The translations under genes and the position numbers were made by a program. Below the pieces are notes generated by a model. It was not told where the DNA came from, did not search any database, and was given only the letters and a program-made list of their open reading frames with translations. DNA of 9,383 nt from an uncultured Actinomyces sp. (lineage in GTDB: Bacteria > Actinomycetota > Actinomycetes > Actinomycetales > Actinomycetaceae), in contig CALHID010000057.1 in assembly GCA_938030835.1 (NCBI GenBank), positions 1 to 9,383 on the forward strand, in the 5' to 3' direction. Positions 1 through 6,902 of this stretch are shown in pieces (within the stretch, counting starts at the first letter, position 1; every line of letters begins with the position of its first letter).

Positions 1-1625
1 CGACCGCCGCCGCCGTCATCGGCCTGCTGCCCGGCACCGGCAAGGTCGCGGGCGGAACCATCGAATTCGACGGCCGCGACATCACCCACCTGACCACCAA
101 GCAGTGGGTGGAGCTGCGCGGATCCGGCATCGGCCTCGTCCCGCAGGACCCGATGAGTAACCTCAACCCCGTGCTCCGCGTGGGCACGCAGGTCAAGGAA
201 GCCCTCGTCGCGAACAACGTCGTGCCTCGCTCCGAGGTCGGTCAGCGCGTCACCGCCCTCCTCGAGGAAGCCGGCCTGCCCGACGCGGAACGCCGCGCCA
301 AGCAGTTCCCGCACGAGTTCTCCGGCGGTATGCGCCAGCGCGCCCTCATCGCCATCGGCATGGCCGCGCACCCCAAACTGCTGATCGCCGACGAGCCGAC
401 CTCCGCCCTGGACGTCACCGTCCAGCGCCGCATCCTCGACCACCTCGGCAAGCTGACCGCCGAGATGGGCACCGCCGTGCTGTTCATCACGCACGACCTC
501 GGCCTCGCCGCCGAGCGCGCCGAGCAGCTCGTCGTCATGCACCGCGGCCGCATCGTCGAATCCGGTCCCGCCCTGGAGATCCTCCAGCACCCCCAGCACC
601 CCTACACGAAGCGCCTCGTGTCCGCCGCGCCCTCCCTGGCCTCGGCGCGCATCGAGTCCGCCCACGCGCGCGGCATCTCGGTCACCGAAGAGGAGCTCAC
701 CGGCTCCGGCAAGGGCGCGACCTCCACGGACGCCATCATCCGCGCCGAGCACCTCACCAAGGAATTCGACATCCGCGGCGCCAAGAAGGGCCAAGACACC
801 TTCCTGGCCGTCGACGACGTGTCCTTCGAGCTGCGCCGCGGCACGACCCTCGCGGTCGTCGGCGAGTCCGGCTCCGGCAAGTCCACCGCCGCGAACATGG
901 TGCTGCAGCTCCTCAAGCCGACGGAGGGCAAGGTCTACTTCGACGGCGAGGACACCTCGCAGATGAGCGAAGGCGAGCTCTTCCGCCTGCGCCGCCGCCT
1001 CCAGGCCGTGTTCCAGAACCCCTACGGTTCGCTGGATCCCATGTTCTCGATCTACCGACTGATCGAGGAGCCCCTGAAGATCCACGGGTACGGCACCCTG
1101 GAGTACGCGCGCGCCGAAATCAAGCGCGCCGAGGCCACGGGCCGCGAGCCCGAGCCGTGGGCAGTTGCCGCTCTTGAAGGACACTCCGAGTTCAACCCGA
1201 AGAAGCTGCGCGAAGCTCGCGTCGCCGAGCTGCTCGATCTGGTTGCTCTGCCGCGTAGCGCTATGCGTCGTTACCCGAATGAGCTCTCCGGCGGTCAGCG
1301 TCAGCGCGTCGCGGTTGCGCGTGCTCTTGCGCTCAACCCCGAGGTGATCGTCCTTGACGAGGCCGTTTCCGCACTGGATGTGCTGGTTCAGAACCAGATT
1401 CTGCACCTGCTTAACGACCTGCAAGCTGAGCTTGGCCTGTCCTACCTGTTCATTACCCACGACCTGGCCGTTGTTCGCCAGATCGCGGATGATGTTGTGG
1501 TTATGGAGAAGGGACGCTTGGTCGAGGCAAACACGACCGATGCGCTCTTCGATCACCCGGTTCAGGATTACACTCGCGAGCTGATCGAGGCTGTCCCCGG
1601 ACGCAAGATTCAGCTCAACCTCTGA
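1..1625 (+). CDS. Fused dipeptide/oligopeptide ABC transporter ATPase (two NBDs, DppD-DppF type), 5'-truncated
   Basis: This is the ATP-hydrolysing subunit of a peptide/nickel-family ABC importer; it sits on the cytoplasmic face of the membrane and powers both permeases. The reading frame is open from position 3, so the true start and first Walker A lie left of the window; 540 residues are visible. The first NBD shows a Q-loop (VPQ, about residue 48), signature FSGG (106-109), Walker B LLIADE (126-131) and switch His 164, then the C-terminal HPxHPYT element typical of oligopeptide-transporter ATPases (about 196-202). The second NBD is complete: Walker A GESGSGKST (287-295), Q338, LSGGQ (428-432), Walker B VIVLDE (448-453) and H486. 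An insert of about 40 residues (roughly 362-403) lies between Q-loop and signature of NBD2. Codon use changes sharply within that insert, near position 1160. Single-chain fusions of this kind are common in actinobacteria. Partner permeases would lie upstream, outside the window. Confidence 0.93.
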   Translation, partial: TAAAVIGLLPGTGKVAGGTIEFDGRDITHLTTKQWVELRGSGIGLVPQDPMSNLNPVLRVGTQVKEALVANNVVPRSEVGQRVTALLEEAGLPDAERRAKQFPHEFSGGMRQRALIAIGMAAHPKLLIADEPTSALDVTVQRRILDHLGKLTAEMGTAVLFITHDLGLAAERAEQLVVMHRGRIVESGPALEILQHPQHPYTKRLVSAAPSLASARIESAHARGISVTEEELTGSGKGATSTDAIIRAEHLTKEFDIRGAKKGQDTFLAVDDVSFELRRGTTLAVVGESGSGKSTAANMVLQLLKPTEGKVYFDGEDTSQMSEGELFRLRRRLQAVFQNPYGSLDPMFSIYRLIEEPLKIHGYGTLEYARAEIKRAEATGREPEPWAVAALEGHSEFNPKKLREARVAELLDLVALPRSAMRRYPNELSGGQRQRVAVARALALNPEVIVLDEAVSALDVLVQNQILHLLNDLQAELGLSYLFITHDLAVVRQIADDVVVMEKGRLVEANTTDALFDHPVQDYTRELIEAVPGRKIQLNL

Positions 1626-1643
1626 GAGTTTTCTTCAGCTTTT

Positions 1644-1675
1644 CGTGTGGGCAGGCCTTCGGGTCTGCCCACACG
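1644..1675. terminator. Strong hairpin with UUCG loop between convergent genes
   Basis: A 14-bp stem (one G-T pair) starts CGTGTGGGCAGGCC and is closed by a TTCG tetraloop at 1658-1661. It begins 18 bp after the ABC ATPase stop and lies 44 bp beyond the end of the opposing repressor gene. No clean T-run follows on either strand, which is usual for GC-rich actinobacterial terminators. It probably ends transcription from both sides. Confidence 0.8.
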
Positions 1676-1719
1676 TGTATCTGGGCGTAGTGAATCGCGG
1701 CGCAGGATGCGCGACCGGG

Positions 1720-2823
1720 TTAGGCGCGCTTGGTAGATTCGCGGACAGTCAACGTATAAGAGACCGTAACGTCGGAAACCTCTGTTGATGGCTGATTCTT
1801 ATCGGCCGCATTCGATGTTTCAGCGGCGTCTGCCTCCGCTCCTTCCGCTTCCCGTGGGTCTCCAGCCCGGCCACTGCCCTCAATGAGCGCAATCAGGCCG
1901 GCCACGGCCTCGTGCGCGATCGCGTGAGTATCCGGGGAAATGGTTGTGAGTGCCGGCGTTGAGAAGCGCGAGAGGACGGTGTCGTCCCATGAAGAAACTA
2001 AGACGTCTTCGGGGACGCGAACCTGTGCGCGAGAAAGTGCGCGTAGAGCACCTGCCCCCAAAAGGTCATTCATTGTAAAAATGGCATCGGGAAGAGTGTT
2101 CGATTCCAGCCACTGACTGAGAGCTGATTCAGCACCCTCGGCGGTCCAAGGAGAGACTTCGACGCTACGCCAGGCCCATGAATCTAAGCCGAGCTCGGAC
2201 AGAGCCTTCTCAATTCCTCGCTGGCGAAGAGCTCCTGCGCTGGAGGTCGCGCGAGTATGTGTCGAGCCAAGAATCAGGAAGCTGCGCGCGCCCTGCTGGT
2301 AGAGGTGGTGCACCATTTCCGAGGCCGCAGCGACGTTATCCATTGAGTAGTGGGGAATCCCGGCGTCTTGGATTCGTTCACCCAGCAGTACAAGGGGAGC
2401 ATCAAGGGCAAGCTCGGCTAGGCCTTCGCGGTCCAATTCGATGGGGGAGAGAATCAGACCATCAATGAGATTGGTTCTGAAATCGCGCAGGACTGAAACT
2501 TCATGTTCGCGAGTTCCGGCGGTTTCGACAACCATGATGGAGTATCCGTTGCGTCGCGCTTCGTCTTGAATCAGGTGCGCAATCTCTCCGAAATACGGCC
2601 AGGCAAGATTGGGGATTGCGAGCGCCAAGGTATGGGTCTGACCTTGGCGAAGCCGTTGTGCCGCAATATTTGGACGGTAACCGAGTTGACGGATTGCATC
2701 TTCGACAGCGCGTCGAGTACTGGGGGAGATGTGTGGGAAATTATTTACTACGTTTGAAACGGTGCGCTGTGAAACACCGGCAAGCTGCGCAACGTCGCGC
2801 ATGTTCGGCCGTGAAGATTTCAT
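1720..2823 (-). CDS. LacI-family transcriptional repressor of the adjacent glycoside operon
   Basis: A 367-residue DNA-binding regulator that is expected to release its operator when a sugar ligand binds. An N-terminal LacI helix-turn-helix (about residues 8-27, VAQLAGVSQRTVSNVVN) is followed by the hinge helix region (NIAAQRLRQGQ, 52-62). A periplasmic-binding-protein-like effector core runs from about 65 to 315 (LALAIPNLAWPYFGEI; IDGLILSP; DAIFTMNDLLGAGAL; SSWDDT). The terminal VRESTKRA resembles the usual family end. An Ala/Glu/Asp-rich low-complexity stretch (about 316-348) interrupts the last part and looks like an inserted flexible linker. I chose the ATG at 2823 because GGAG (2830-2833) lies 6 nt ahead; an in-frame TTG at 2835 overlaps that ribosome binding site. 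The gene is divergent from the GH2 operon, the usual arrangement for a local repressor. Ligand unknown. Confidence 0.93.
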   Translation of the reverse strand: MKSSRPNMRDVAQLAGVSQRTVSNVVNNFPHISPSTRRAVEDAIRQLGYRPNIAAQRLRQGQTHTLALAIPNLAWPYFGEIAHLIQDEARRNGYSIMVVETAGTREHEVSVLRDFRTNLIDGLILSPIELDREGLAELALDAPLVLLGERIQDAGIPHYSMDNVAAASEMVHHLYQQGARSFLILGSTHTRATSSAGALRQRGIEKALSELGLDSWAWRSVEVSPWTAEGAESALSQWLESNTLPDAIFTMNDLLGAGALRALSRAQVRVPEDVLVSSWDDTVLSRFSTPALTTISPDTHAIAHEAVAGLIALIEGSGRAGDPREAEGAEADAAETSNAADKNQPSTEVSDVTVSYTLTVRESTKRA

Positions 2824-2829
2824 GTGCGT

Positions 2830-2833
2830 CTCC
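2830..2833 (-). promoter_or_regulatory. Ribosome binding site of the LacI-type gene (decides the start)
   Basis: On the minus strand GGAG is followed by 6 nt and then ATG. This selects the start at 2823 over the in-frame TTG at 2835-2833, whose last base is part of the site. Confidence 0.7.
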
Positions 2834-2839
2834 AAAAAG

Positions 2840-2853
2840 TGTTGTTAACACCA
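2840..2853. promoter_or_regulatory. Inverted repeat next to the regulator start, possible autoregulatory operator
   Basis: TGTTGTTAACACCA reads as a 14-bp near-palindrome around GTTAAC with one mismatched pair. It lies 17 bp upstream of the regulator start codon, in its presumed 5' leader. Its sequence differs from the CG-centred palindrome at 2919-2938, so it may be a weaker site for the same protein, a site for another regulator, or chance. Confidence 0.35.
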
Positions 2854-2865
2854 ATGTCATCAGGG

Positions 2866-2871
2866 ATTATT
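2866..2871 (-). promoter_or_regulatory. Possible -10 element for the LacI-type gene
   Basis: On the minus strand AATAAT matches the -10 consensus at 5 of 6 positions, about 43 nt from the regulator start. No good -35 is visible at 16-19 bp. The nearby inverted repeat at 2874-2887 would sit in the spacer, where bound protein could block polymerase. Weak prediction. Confidence 0.25.
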
Positions 2872-2873
2872 GC

Positions 2874-2887
2874 TTCAGTCTACTGAA
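2874..2887. repeat. Perfect 6-bp inverted repeat in the divergent control region
   Basis: TTCAGT and ACTGAA are separated by CT. The palindrome GAATATTC (2885-2892) overlaps its right arm. It is one of three inverted repeats in this 141-bp intergenic region and could be a regulator site; it lacks the CG centre typical of LacI-family operators. Confidence 0.35.
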
Positions 2888-2918
2888 TATTCTGGTTGAT
2901 CGCTGAGGAATTGTACTT

Positions 2919-2938
2919 AATTTGCTACGTTGCAATTT
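2919..2938. promoter_or_regulatory. Candidate LacI-family operator for the glycoside operon
   Basis: A 20-bp imperfect palindrome, with 8 of 10 pairs matching. Its core, TTGCTACGTTGCAA (2922-2935), has one mismatched pair and the central CG step characteristic of LacI-family operators. Its right half supplies the TTGCAA that is the best -35 for the GH2 operon, so a bound repressor would block polymerase directly. The divergent LacI-type gene is the natural candidate to bind it. Confidence 0.6.
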
Positions 2939-2958
2939 TGTGGCAAATCGTGCATGAT
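2930..2958 (+). promoter_or_regulatory. Likely promoter of the glycoside operon (leaderless transcript predicted)
   Basis: TTGCAA (2930-2935) and CATGAT (2953-2958) are 17 bp apart, the optimal sigma-70 spacing. A start of transcription about 7 nt past the -10 falls at or next to the A of the ATG at 2965. No Shine-Dalgarno-like sequence precedes that ATG, which agrees with a leaderless mRNA, common in actinobacteria. GATAAT (2956-2961) is a better hexamer but would need a 20-bp spacer. Confidence 0.45.
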
Positions 2959-2964
2959 AATCCC

Positions 2965-4890
2965 ATGAAGGTCAACGTAGACACTTTCGATGTATGGAGC
3001 GATGCGAATTATCCACGCCCCGATCTTTGTCGTGAATCCTGGCTGAATCTCAATGGCCAGTGGTCTTTCGCTACGGATTCAAGCGATGAGGGACTCACCC
3101 TGGGCTGGTACCTGCCCGGAGTCACCTTCTCCAAGACGATCACTGTTCCCTTCCCGCCCGGAAGCCCGGACAGCGGCTGGAGTGGGGAACGGTCCGACGT
3201 CGTCTGGTATCGGCGCACCATTACCCCCGAAGACCTTCAGCAGGCAGGCGCTGATGACACTTCCTCACGGCAGCACCTGCGTATTCACTTTGAAGCGGTT
3301 GATTTTACCTGTGATGTCTGGATTAACGGCCGTCACCATATGCACCACGAAGGTGGATACACGCCCTTCACCATCACCGTTGATTCATCCGATTATCTAG
3401 ATGACGGCCTTGAACTTGTCGTACGCGCGCAGGATCGCCTTGACGCCGTGGACCAGCCGCGTGGCAAACAAGACTGGCAGGAAAACCCTCACGGTATTTG
3501 GTACCACTCGGTCGTTGGAATCTGGCGCGATGTCTGGATGGAAGTCGTTCCCGAAGGTTACATTGAGTCGCTGACCTGGTCTTGGGATATTGAGAACGCT
3601 CAAGTTACCTGCGATATCGCTTTGTCGGGTCTGCGTGAAGCCAGCGGCGACATTGATCCGATTGAGGCCAGTTTGACCCTTGAACTTGCTGGCGAAACCT
3701 TGGCTGCAAGTATGGTCCGGATGCGCTCGCGCTCGCTGCGCCTCGTCGCTCAAATCCCCGGACTGGCAAACCGACAGGAATGGGGGCGCCTACTGTGGTC
3801 ACCCGCCCACCCCAACCTCATCAATGCGCGGATCTGCGTTGGTGATGACGAGGTTGTTTCCTACGTCGGTATCCGCGATGTCAGCCTCTCGCACCGCTAC
3901 TTGGAAATTAACCACCAGCCCACCTACCTTCGCGGTGTTTTGGACCAGGGCTACTGGGCCTCGTCCTACTTCACTGCCCCCAGCCCGCAGGCTCTGAAGG
4001 CGGATCTGGAGCTGGCTCGCGATATGGGCTTCAACTTCGTCCGTATCCACGAGCGAAGTGCGGATCGACGCACACTGACCTGGGCCGATCGCATGGGAAT
4101 GATGGTGTGGGGAGAATCTGCATCCGCCTATGCCTTTAGCGATCGAGCAGTCAGTGTGACAACGCAGGAATGGCACGATCTGGTTTTGCGCGATCGTAAC
4201 CATCCCAGTCTGATCGTTTGGGTGCCCTTCAATGAAAGCTGGGGAGTGGACCTGATCGTCACCTCAGCAAAGCAGCAGGCCTTCGTGCGCTCAATCGTTG
4301 CTTTGACCGAAGCGCTTGATGGAACCCGCCCCGTTATTGCTAACGATGGCTGGGAGCAGCTAGAGACTCCGATTGTGACGACTCACGATTATGGCGTCTA
4401 TGGTGAGCAGCTGCGAGTGAACTATCGCGACCGCGAGGCAGTCGCCGAACTGGTCAACGGAGTTGGTCCTCAGGGACGCAAGATCCTACTGGGCGAGGCC
4501 TGGAATGATGACCGTCCCGTTATGGTCACGGAGTTCGGTGGGATCTCGCTACCCCTGGATGCCGAGGATGCATGGGGCTACGCAGTTGTCCCCACTGTCG
4601 AGGCCTATGAGGAGCGCGTGAGTGGACTTTTCGATGCTCTTGAATCCTCGCCCATTCTGGCTGGCTTCTGCTACACACAACTGACGGATACCCGTCAGGA
4701 AACCAACGGCCTCGCCGACGAAAATCGCAATCCCAAGCTTCCACTGGAGGTTATCCGAGGATTCGTCACCAGTTCTGCTCGCCAGAGCGCGCAAATCCGG
4801 CCTCGCACGATTGTCGAGGCCAGTGCGGTCCTTGGTACCGATGAACGCAGCGCCGTTTCGCTGGCCTTTGAAGGTGATCGCGATGCCTAA
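2965..4890 (+). CDS. Glycoside hydrolase family 2 enzyme (beta-galactosidase-like, substrate unknown)
   Basis: A retaining beta-glycosidase of 641 residues with no signal peptide, so it should act in the cytoplasm on imported sugar. The N-terminal sugar-binding jelly-roll carries YPRPDLCRESWLNLNGQW (16-33) and runs to about 195. An immunoglobulin-like domain follows to about 305, then a TIM barrel. Barrel landmarks are GFNFVRIHE (355-363), RNHPSLIVWVPFNESWGV with acid/base E424 after N423, VTEFGG with nucleophile E523, and CYTQLTDTRQETNGL (569-583). The N-x-K motif that marks beta-glucuronidases reads N-G-L at 581-583, which argues against that activity; galactosidase, mannosidase or another GH2 specificity stays open. 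The start is the ATG at 2965, where similarity begins; no ribosome binding site precedes it. The stop overlaps the next gene by 8 bp, suggesting coupled translation. First gene of the operon. Confidence 0.92.
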   Translation: MKVNVDTFDVWSDANYPRPDLCRESWLNLNGQWSFATDSSDEGLTLGWYLPGVTFSKTITVPFPPGSPDSGWSGERSDVVWYRRTITPEDLQQAGADDTSSRQHLRIHFEAVDFTCDVWINGRHHMHHEGGYTPFTITVDSSDYLDDGLELVVRAQDRLDAVDQPRGKQDWQENPHGIWYHSVVGIWRDVWMEVVPEGYIESLTWSWDIENAQVTCDIALSGLREASGDIDPIEASLTLELAGETLAASMVRMRSRSLRLVAQIPGLANRQEWGRLLWSPAHPNLINARICVGDDEVVSYVGIRDVSLSHRYLEINHQPTYLRGVLDQGYWASSYFTAPSPQALKADLELARDMGFNFVRIHERSADRRTLTWADRMGMMVWGESASAYAFSDRAVSVTTQEWHDLVLRDRNHPSLIVWVPFNESWGVDLIVTSAKQQAFVRSIVALTEALDGTRPVIANDGWEQLETPIVTTHDYGVYGEQLRVNYRDREAVAELVNGVGPQGRKILLGEAWNDDRPVMVTEFGGISLPLDAEDAWGYAVVPTVEAYEERVSGLFDALESSPILAGFCYTQLTDTRQETNGLADENRNPKLPLEVIRGFVTSSARQSAQIRPRTIVEASAVLGTDERSAVSLAFEGDRDA

Positions 4891-5953
4891 AGCCCGGGTC
4901 CTCCGTCGCTGGGCAACGAACTTTGCTTTCACCCTGCCCTTCCTGATCTTCTACGGGGTCTTCATCCTCTTCCCCGTAGTCCAAGCGATTCTGATGTCTT
5001 TCTTCGACTGGGATCTGCTGGGCAGTACCCGGGAATGGATCGGGCTTGAAAACTACACCCACATGCTGGGTGGAACGGGCTTGGTCTGGGATATCAGCTC
5101 CATGTGGATTGCTCGACTGATCTGCTTGGCCTGCGGCGTGTATGTGGCCATCAAGGCAGTGCGTGAAAGTGACCTCAACTCAGGACGCATTCTGTTGATC
5201 GTCACTCTGATCGGCGCAGCAATTCTTTTGGGAATCCATCCGGGAGATAGCGGTTCCTGGTCTGATCCGCGTTTTTGGAACGCGATGAAGAACACTGCGG
5301 TCTTTACCTTGGTATCAACACCGATCATCGTGGGCCTTGGCCTGATCTACGCTCTGCTTCTTCAGCGCGGTGGGAAAGCCTCAGCTTTCTATCGCGCGGC
5401 GTTCTTCGTCCCCTATGTTCTTCCGGTTTCAGTAGCCACGCTGATCTGGGGCTACATGCTCAACCCTTCACGAGGCATCGTGGCTCGCTTCACCGAACAC
5501 ATGGGGTGGGGAACCATCGCTTGGCTGTCTGATCCCAAATGGGCAATGTCCGCAATCGTCGTGACAACCGTGTGGTGGACCGTCGGATTCAACCTCATCC
5601 TCTTCGGTGCGGGATTGCAAGACATTGATCCGACGCTGTACGAGGCCGCAAGCCTGGACGGCGCGAACTCTTTCCAAAAGTTCGTCAGCATCACACTTCC
5701 CGGTCTGCGCCACGCAACGGTACTGGTCCTGGTCACCCAGATCATCGCCTCGTTCCAGATCTTCGGCCAGGTCAACATCATGACGGCCGGAGGCCCGGGT
5801 GGTACAACCGACGTTTTGGTTCGCTATATCTACCAGACCGGTTTTAGAGACACTCAGCTTGGCTATGCCTCGGCAATGTCCCTGGTGCTCTTCGTCCTGA
5901 TGGTCTTCATTTCTTTGATCCAATTCCTGATCTCACGGCAAAGGAGCCGCTGA
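4883..5953 (+). CDS. CUT1 sugar ABC transporter permease, MalF type
   Basis: A 356-residue inner-membrane subunit that forms half of the sugar channel. The first helix (about 13-38) starts with FAFTLPFLIFYGVFILFPVV. The core domain includes NTAVFTLVSTPIIVGLGL (137-154), AFFVPYVLPVSVATLIWG (173-190) and the cytoplasmic EAA loop, EAASLDG (254-260) with I270-T-L-P, which docks on the ATPase. Residues about 65-126, between GLENYTHML and SDPRFWNA, form an extra segment with two more hydrophobic helices (74-92 and 102-118), so about eight helices are expected. The ATG at 4883 lies inside the end of the GH2 gene (ATGCCTAA overlap) and has AAGG (4871-4874) 8 nt ahead; an in-frame TTG at 4811 would add 24 residues encoded entirely within the GH2 gene. 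It pairs with the MalG-type permease that follows one base after its stop. Confidence 0.94.
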   Translation: MPKARVLRRWATNFAFTLPFLIFYGVFILFPVVQAILMSFFDWDLLGSTREWIGLENYTHMLGGTGLVWDISSMWIARLICLACGVYVAIKAVRESDLNSGRILLIVTLIGAAILLGIHPGDSGSWSDPRFWNAMKNTAVFTLVSTPIIVGLGLIYALLLQRGGKASAFYRAAFFVPYVLPVSVATLIWGYMLNPSRGIVARFTEHMGWGTIAWLSDPKWAMSAIVVTTVWWTVGFNLILFGAGLQDIDPTLYEAASLDGANSFQKFVSITLPGLRHATVLVLVTQIIASFQIFGQVNIMTAGGPGGTTDVLVRYIYQTGFRDTQLGYASAMSLVLFVLMVFISLIQFLISRQRSR

Positions 5954-5954
5954 C

Positions 5955-6782
5955 ATGCGCGAGAAACTCAAGTCGTGCGGCTACCACGTCGTCATGATGG
6001 CACTTGCTCTGCTGTGGCTTATCCCGCTGCTGTGGACGCTGGTGATCTCCCTGAGCTCGAACTCATCATTGAAGACGAACTCGCAGATCCTTGTGCCCAC
6101 AGAACCGACCCTGTCGAACTATGCCGATGTTTTCCGAACTGGCTTGGCTGGTCGATGGTTCCTCAACTCGATGATTGTGTCGATCACTGCCACGGTCATT
6201 ACGGTGATCATCTGCGCCGCTGCCGGTTATGCATTCGCGAAGCTTCCCTTCCCGGGGCGAACCATTGTTTACGGACTGACCTTGGCCGGGATGATGGTTC
6301 CCAAAGAAGCGATGTTCGTTCCCCTCTTCATGATGTTTTCCGAGGCCGGGCTGGCGAATTCCTACATTGCGCTGATTTTCCCCCGCGTGGCCTTCCCCCT
6401 GGGCGTTTTCATCATGACGCAGTTCTTCTCTCAGGTGCCCAGCGAAATGGAGGAAGCCGCGCAGGTTGATGGGGCTTCGCCCGTGAGGATTTTCTTCTCC
6501 ATCATGGTGCCCCTTGCGCGGCCGGCTCTGATCGCGCTTGCGACCTTCTCCTTCGTTCAAACCTGGAATGACTACCTGTGGCCATTGGTCTCGGCGACAA
6601 AGCCCGAAATGTTCACGGTGACGACCGGTTTGGCCTCCCTGCAGGGAACCTTCGCACAATCGACGGAATTGGGTTCGCTTATGGCCCGAGGAATTGTCGG
6701 TGCGGCACCCCTGCTCATCGTCTTCCTGCTGCTTCAGAAGTATCTGATCCGAGGAATCTCACTATCCAGTGGCGATAAGTAG
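5955..6782 (+). CDS. CUT1 sugar ABC transporter permease, MalG type
   Basis: A 275-residue inner-membrane partner of the MalF-type protein, of the usual length for the family. The N-terminal helix (about 10-32, VVMMALALLWLIPLLWTLVI) is followed by the loop NYADVF and helices around 70-95, 104-128, 138-160, 188-205 and 244-262. The EAA loop is EEAAQVDG (166-173) with the P-V-R-I-F-F-S-I-M-V-P-L pattern, the site of contact with the ATPase. FVQTWNDYLWPL (200-211) is a typical C-terminal landmark. AAGGAG (5941-5946) lies 8 nt before the ATG, within the end of the previous gene, and only one base separates that stop from this start. No ATPase gene lies nearby, so a shared MsiK-like ATPase encoded elsewhere is inferred. 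Confidence 0.95.
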   Translation: MREKLKSCGYHVVMMALALLWLIPLLWTLVISLSSNSSLKTNSQILVPTEPTLSNYADVFRTGLAGRWFLNSMIVSITATVITVIICAAAGYAFAKLPFPGRTIVYGLTLAGMMVPKEAMFVPLFMMFSEAGLANSYIALIFPRVAFPLGVFIMTQFFSQVPSEMEEAAQVDGASPVRIFFSIMVPLARPALIALATFSFVQTWNDYLWPLVSATKPEMFTVTTGLASLQGTFAQSTELGSLMARGIVGAAPLLIVFLLLQKYLIRGISLSSGDK

Positions 6783-6889
6783 GCATCGCCACCTGCGCCA
6801 CACGCCTGATCGTCACTGTCGGGAAAGGGAAACCCGGCCTCGGCAATGAGGATCTTACTCACACGAAAACTCACCATTGACCACACAAC

Positions 6890-6895
6890 GAAAGG
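6890..6895 (+). promoter_or_regulatory. Ribosome binding site of the sugar-binding lipoprotein (decides the start)
   Basis: GAAAGG is 7 nt from the ATG at 6903 but only 1 nt from the ATG at 6897, so 6903 is preferred. The ATG at 6846 has no such site. Confidence 0.6.
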
Positions 6896-6902
6896 CATGA
6901 CA

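Noticed and set aside
1161..1625. Frameshift or gene fusion artefact at the codon-usage break in the ABC ATPase.
   Set aside because: The frame is continuous and the signature, Walker B and switch His of NBD2 all follow in order, so the gene appears intact.
2824..2835. Longer regulator starting at the in-frame TTG (adds Met-Glu-Thr-His).
   Set aside because: The TTG overlaps a good GGAG site that is correctly spaced for the ATG at 2823, and it has no ribosome binding site of its own.
2954..2968. Four-codon minigene (ATG ATA ATC CCA TGA) whose stop overlaps the GH2 start as ATGA.
   Set aside because: It has no ribosome binding site and lies inside the predicted -10 region, so it is probably not transcribed; it would matter only if transcription starts upstream.
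3397..4203. Long antisense open frames inside the GH2 gene, and similar ones in the permease and binding-protein genes.
   Set aside because: They follow from the GC-rich codon pattern of the real genes; their products are compositionally odd, match no recognisable family and lack ribosome binding sites.
4811..4882. Upstream TTG extension of the MalF-type permease.
   Set aside because: The extra residues are encoded wholly within the GH2 gene and do not resemble a permease N-terminus; the ATG at 4883 has a well-placed AAGG.
2965..4890. Calling the GH2 enzyme a beta-glucuronidase.
   Set aside because: The glucuronate-binding N-x-K motif is replaced by N-G-L at the corresponding place.
6846..6902. 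Longer binding protein starting at ATG 6846.
   Set aside because: It has no ribosome binding site, and it would place about 19 extra residues before a normal lipoprotein signal peptide.
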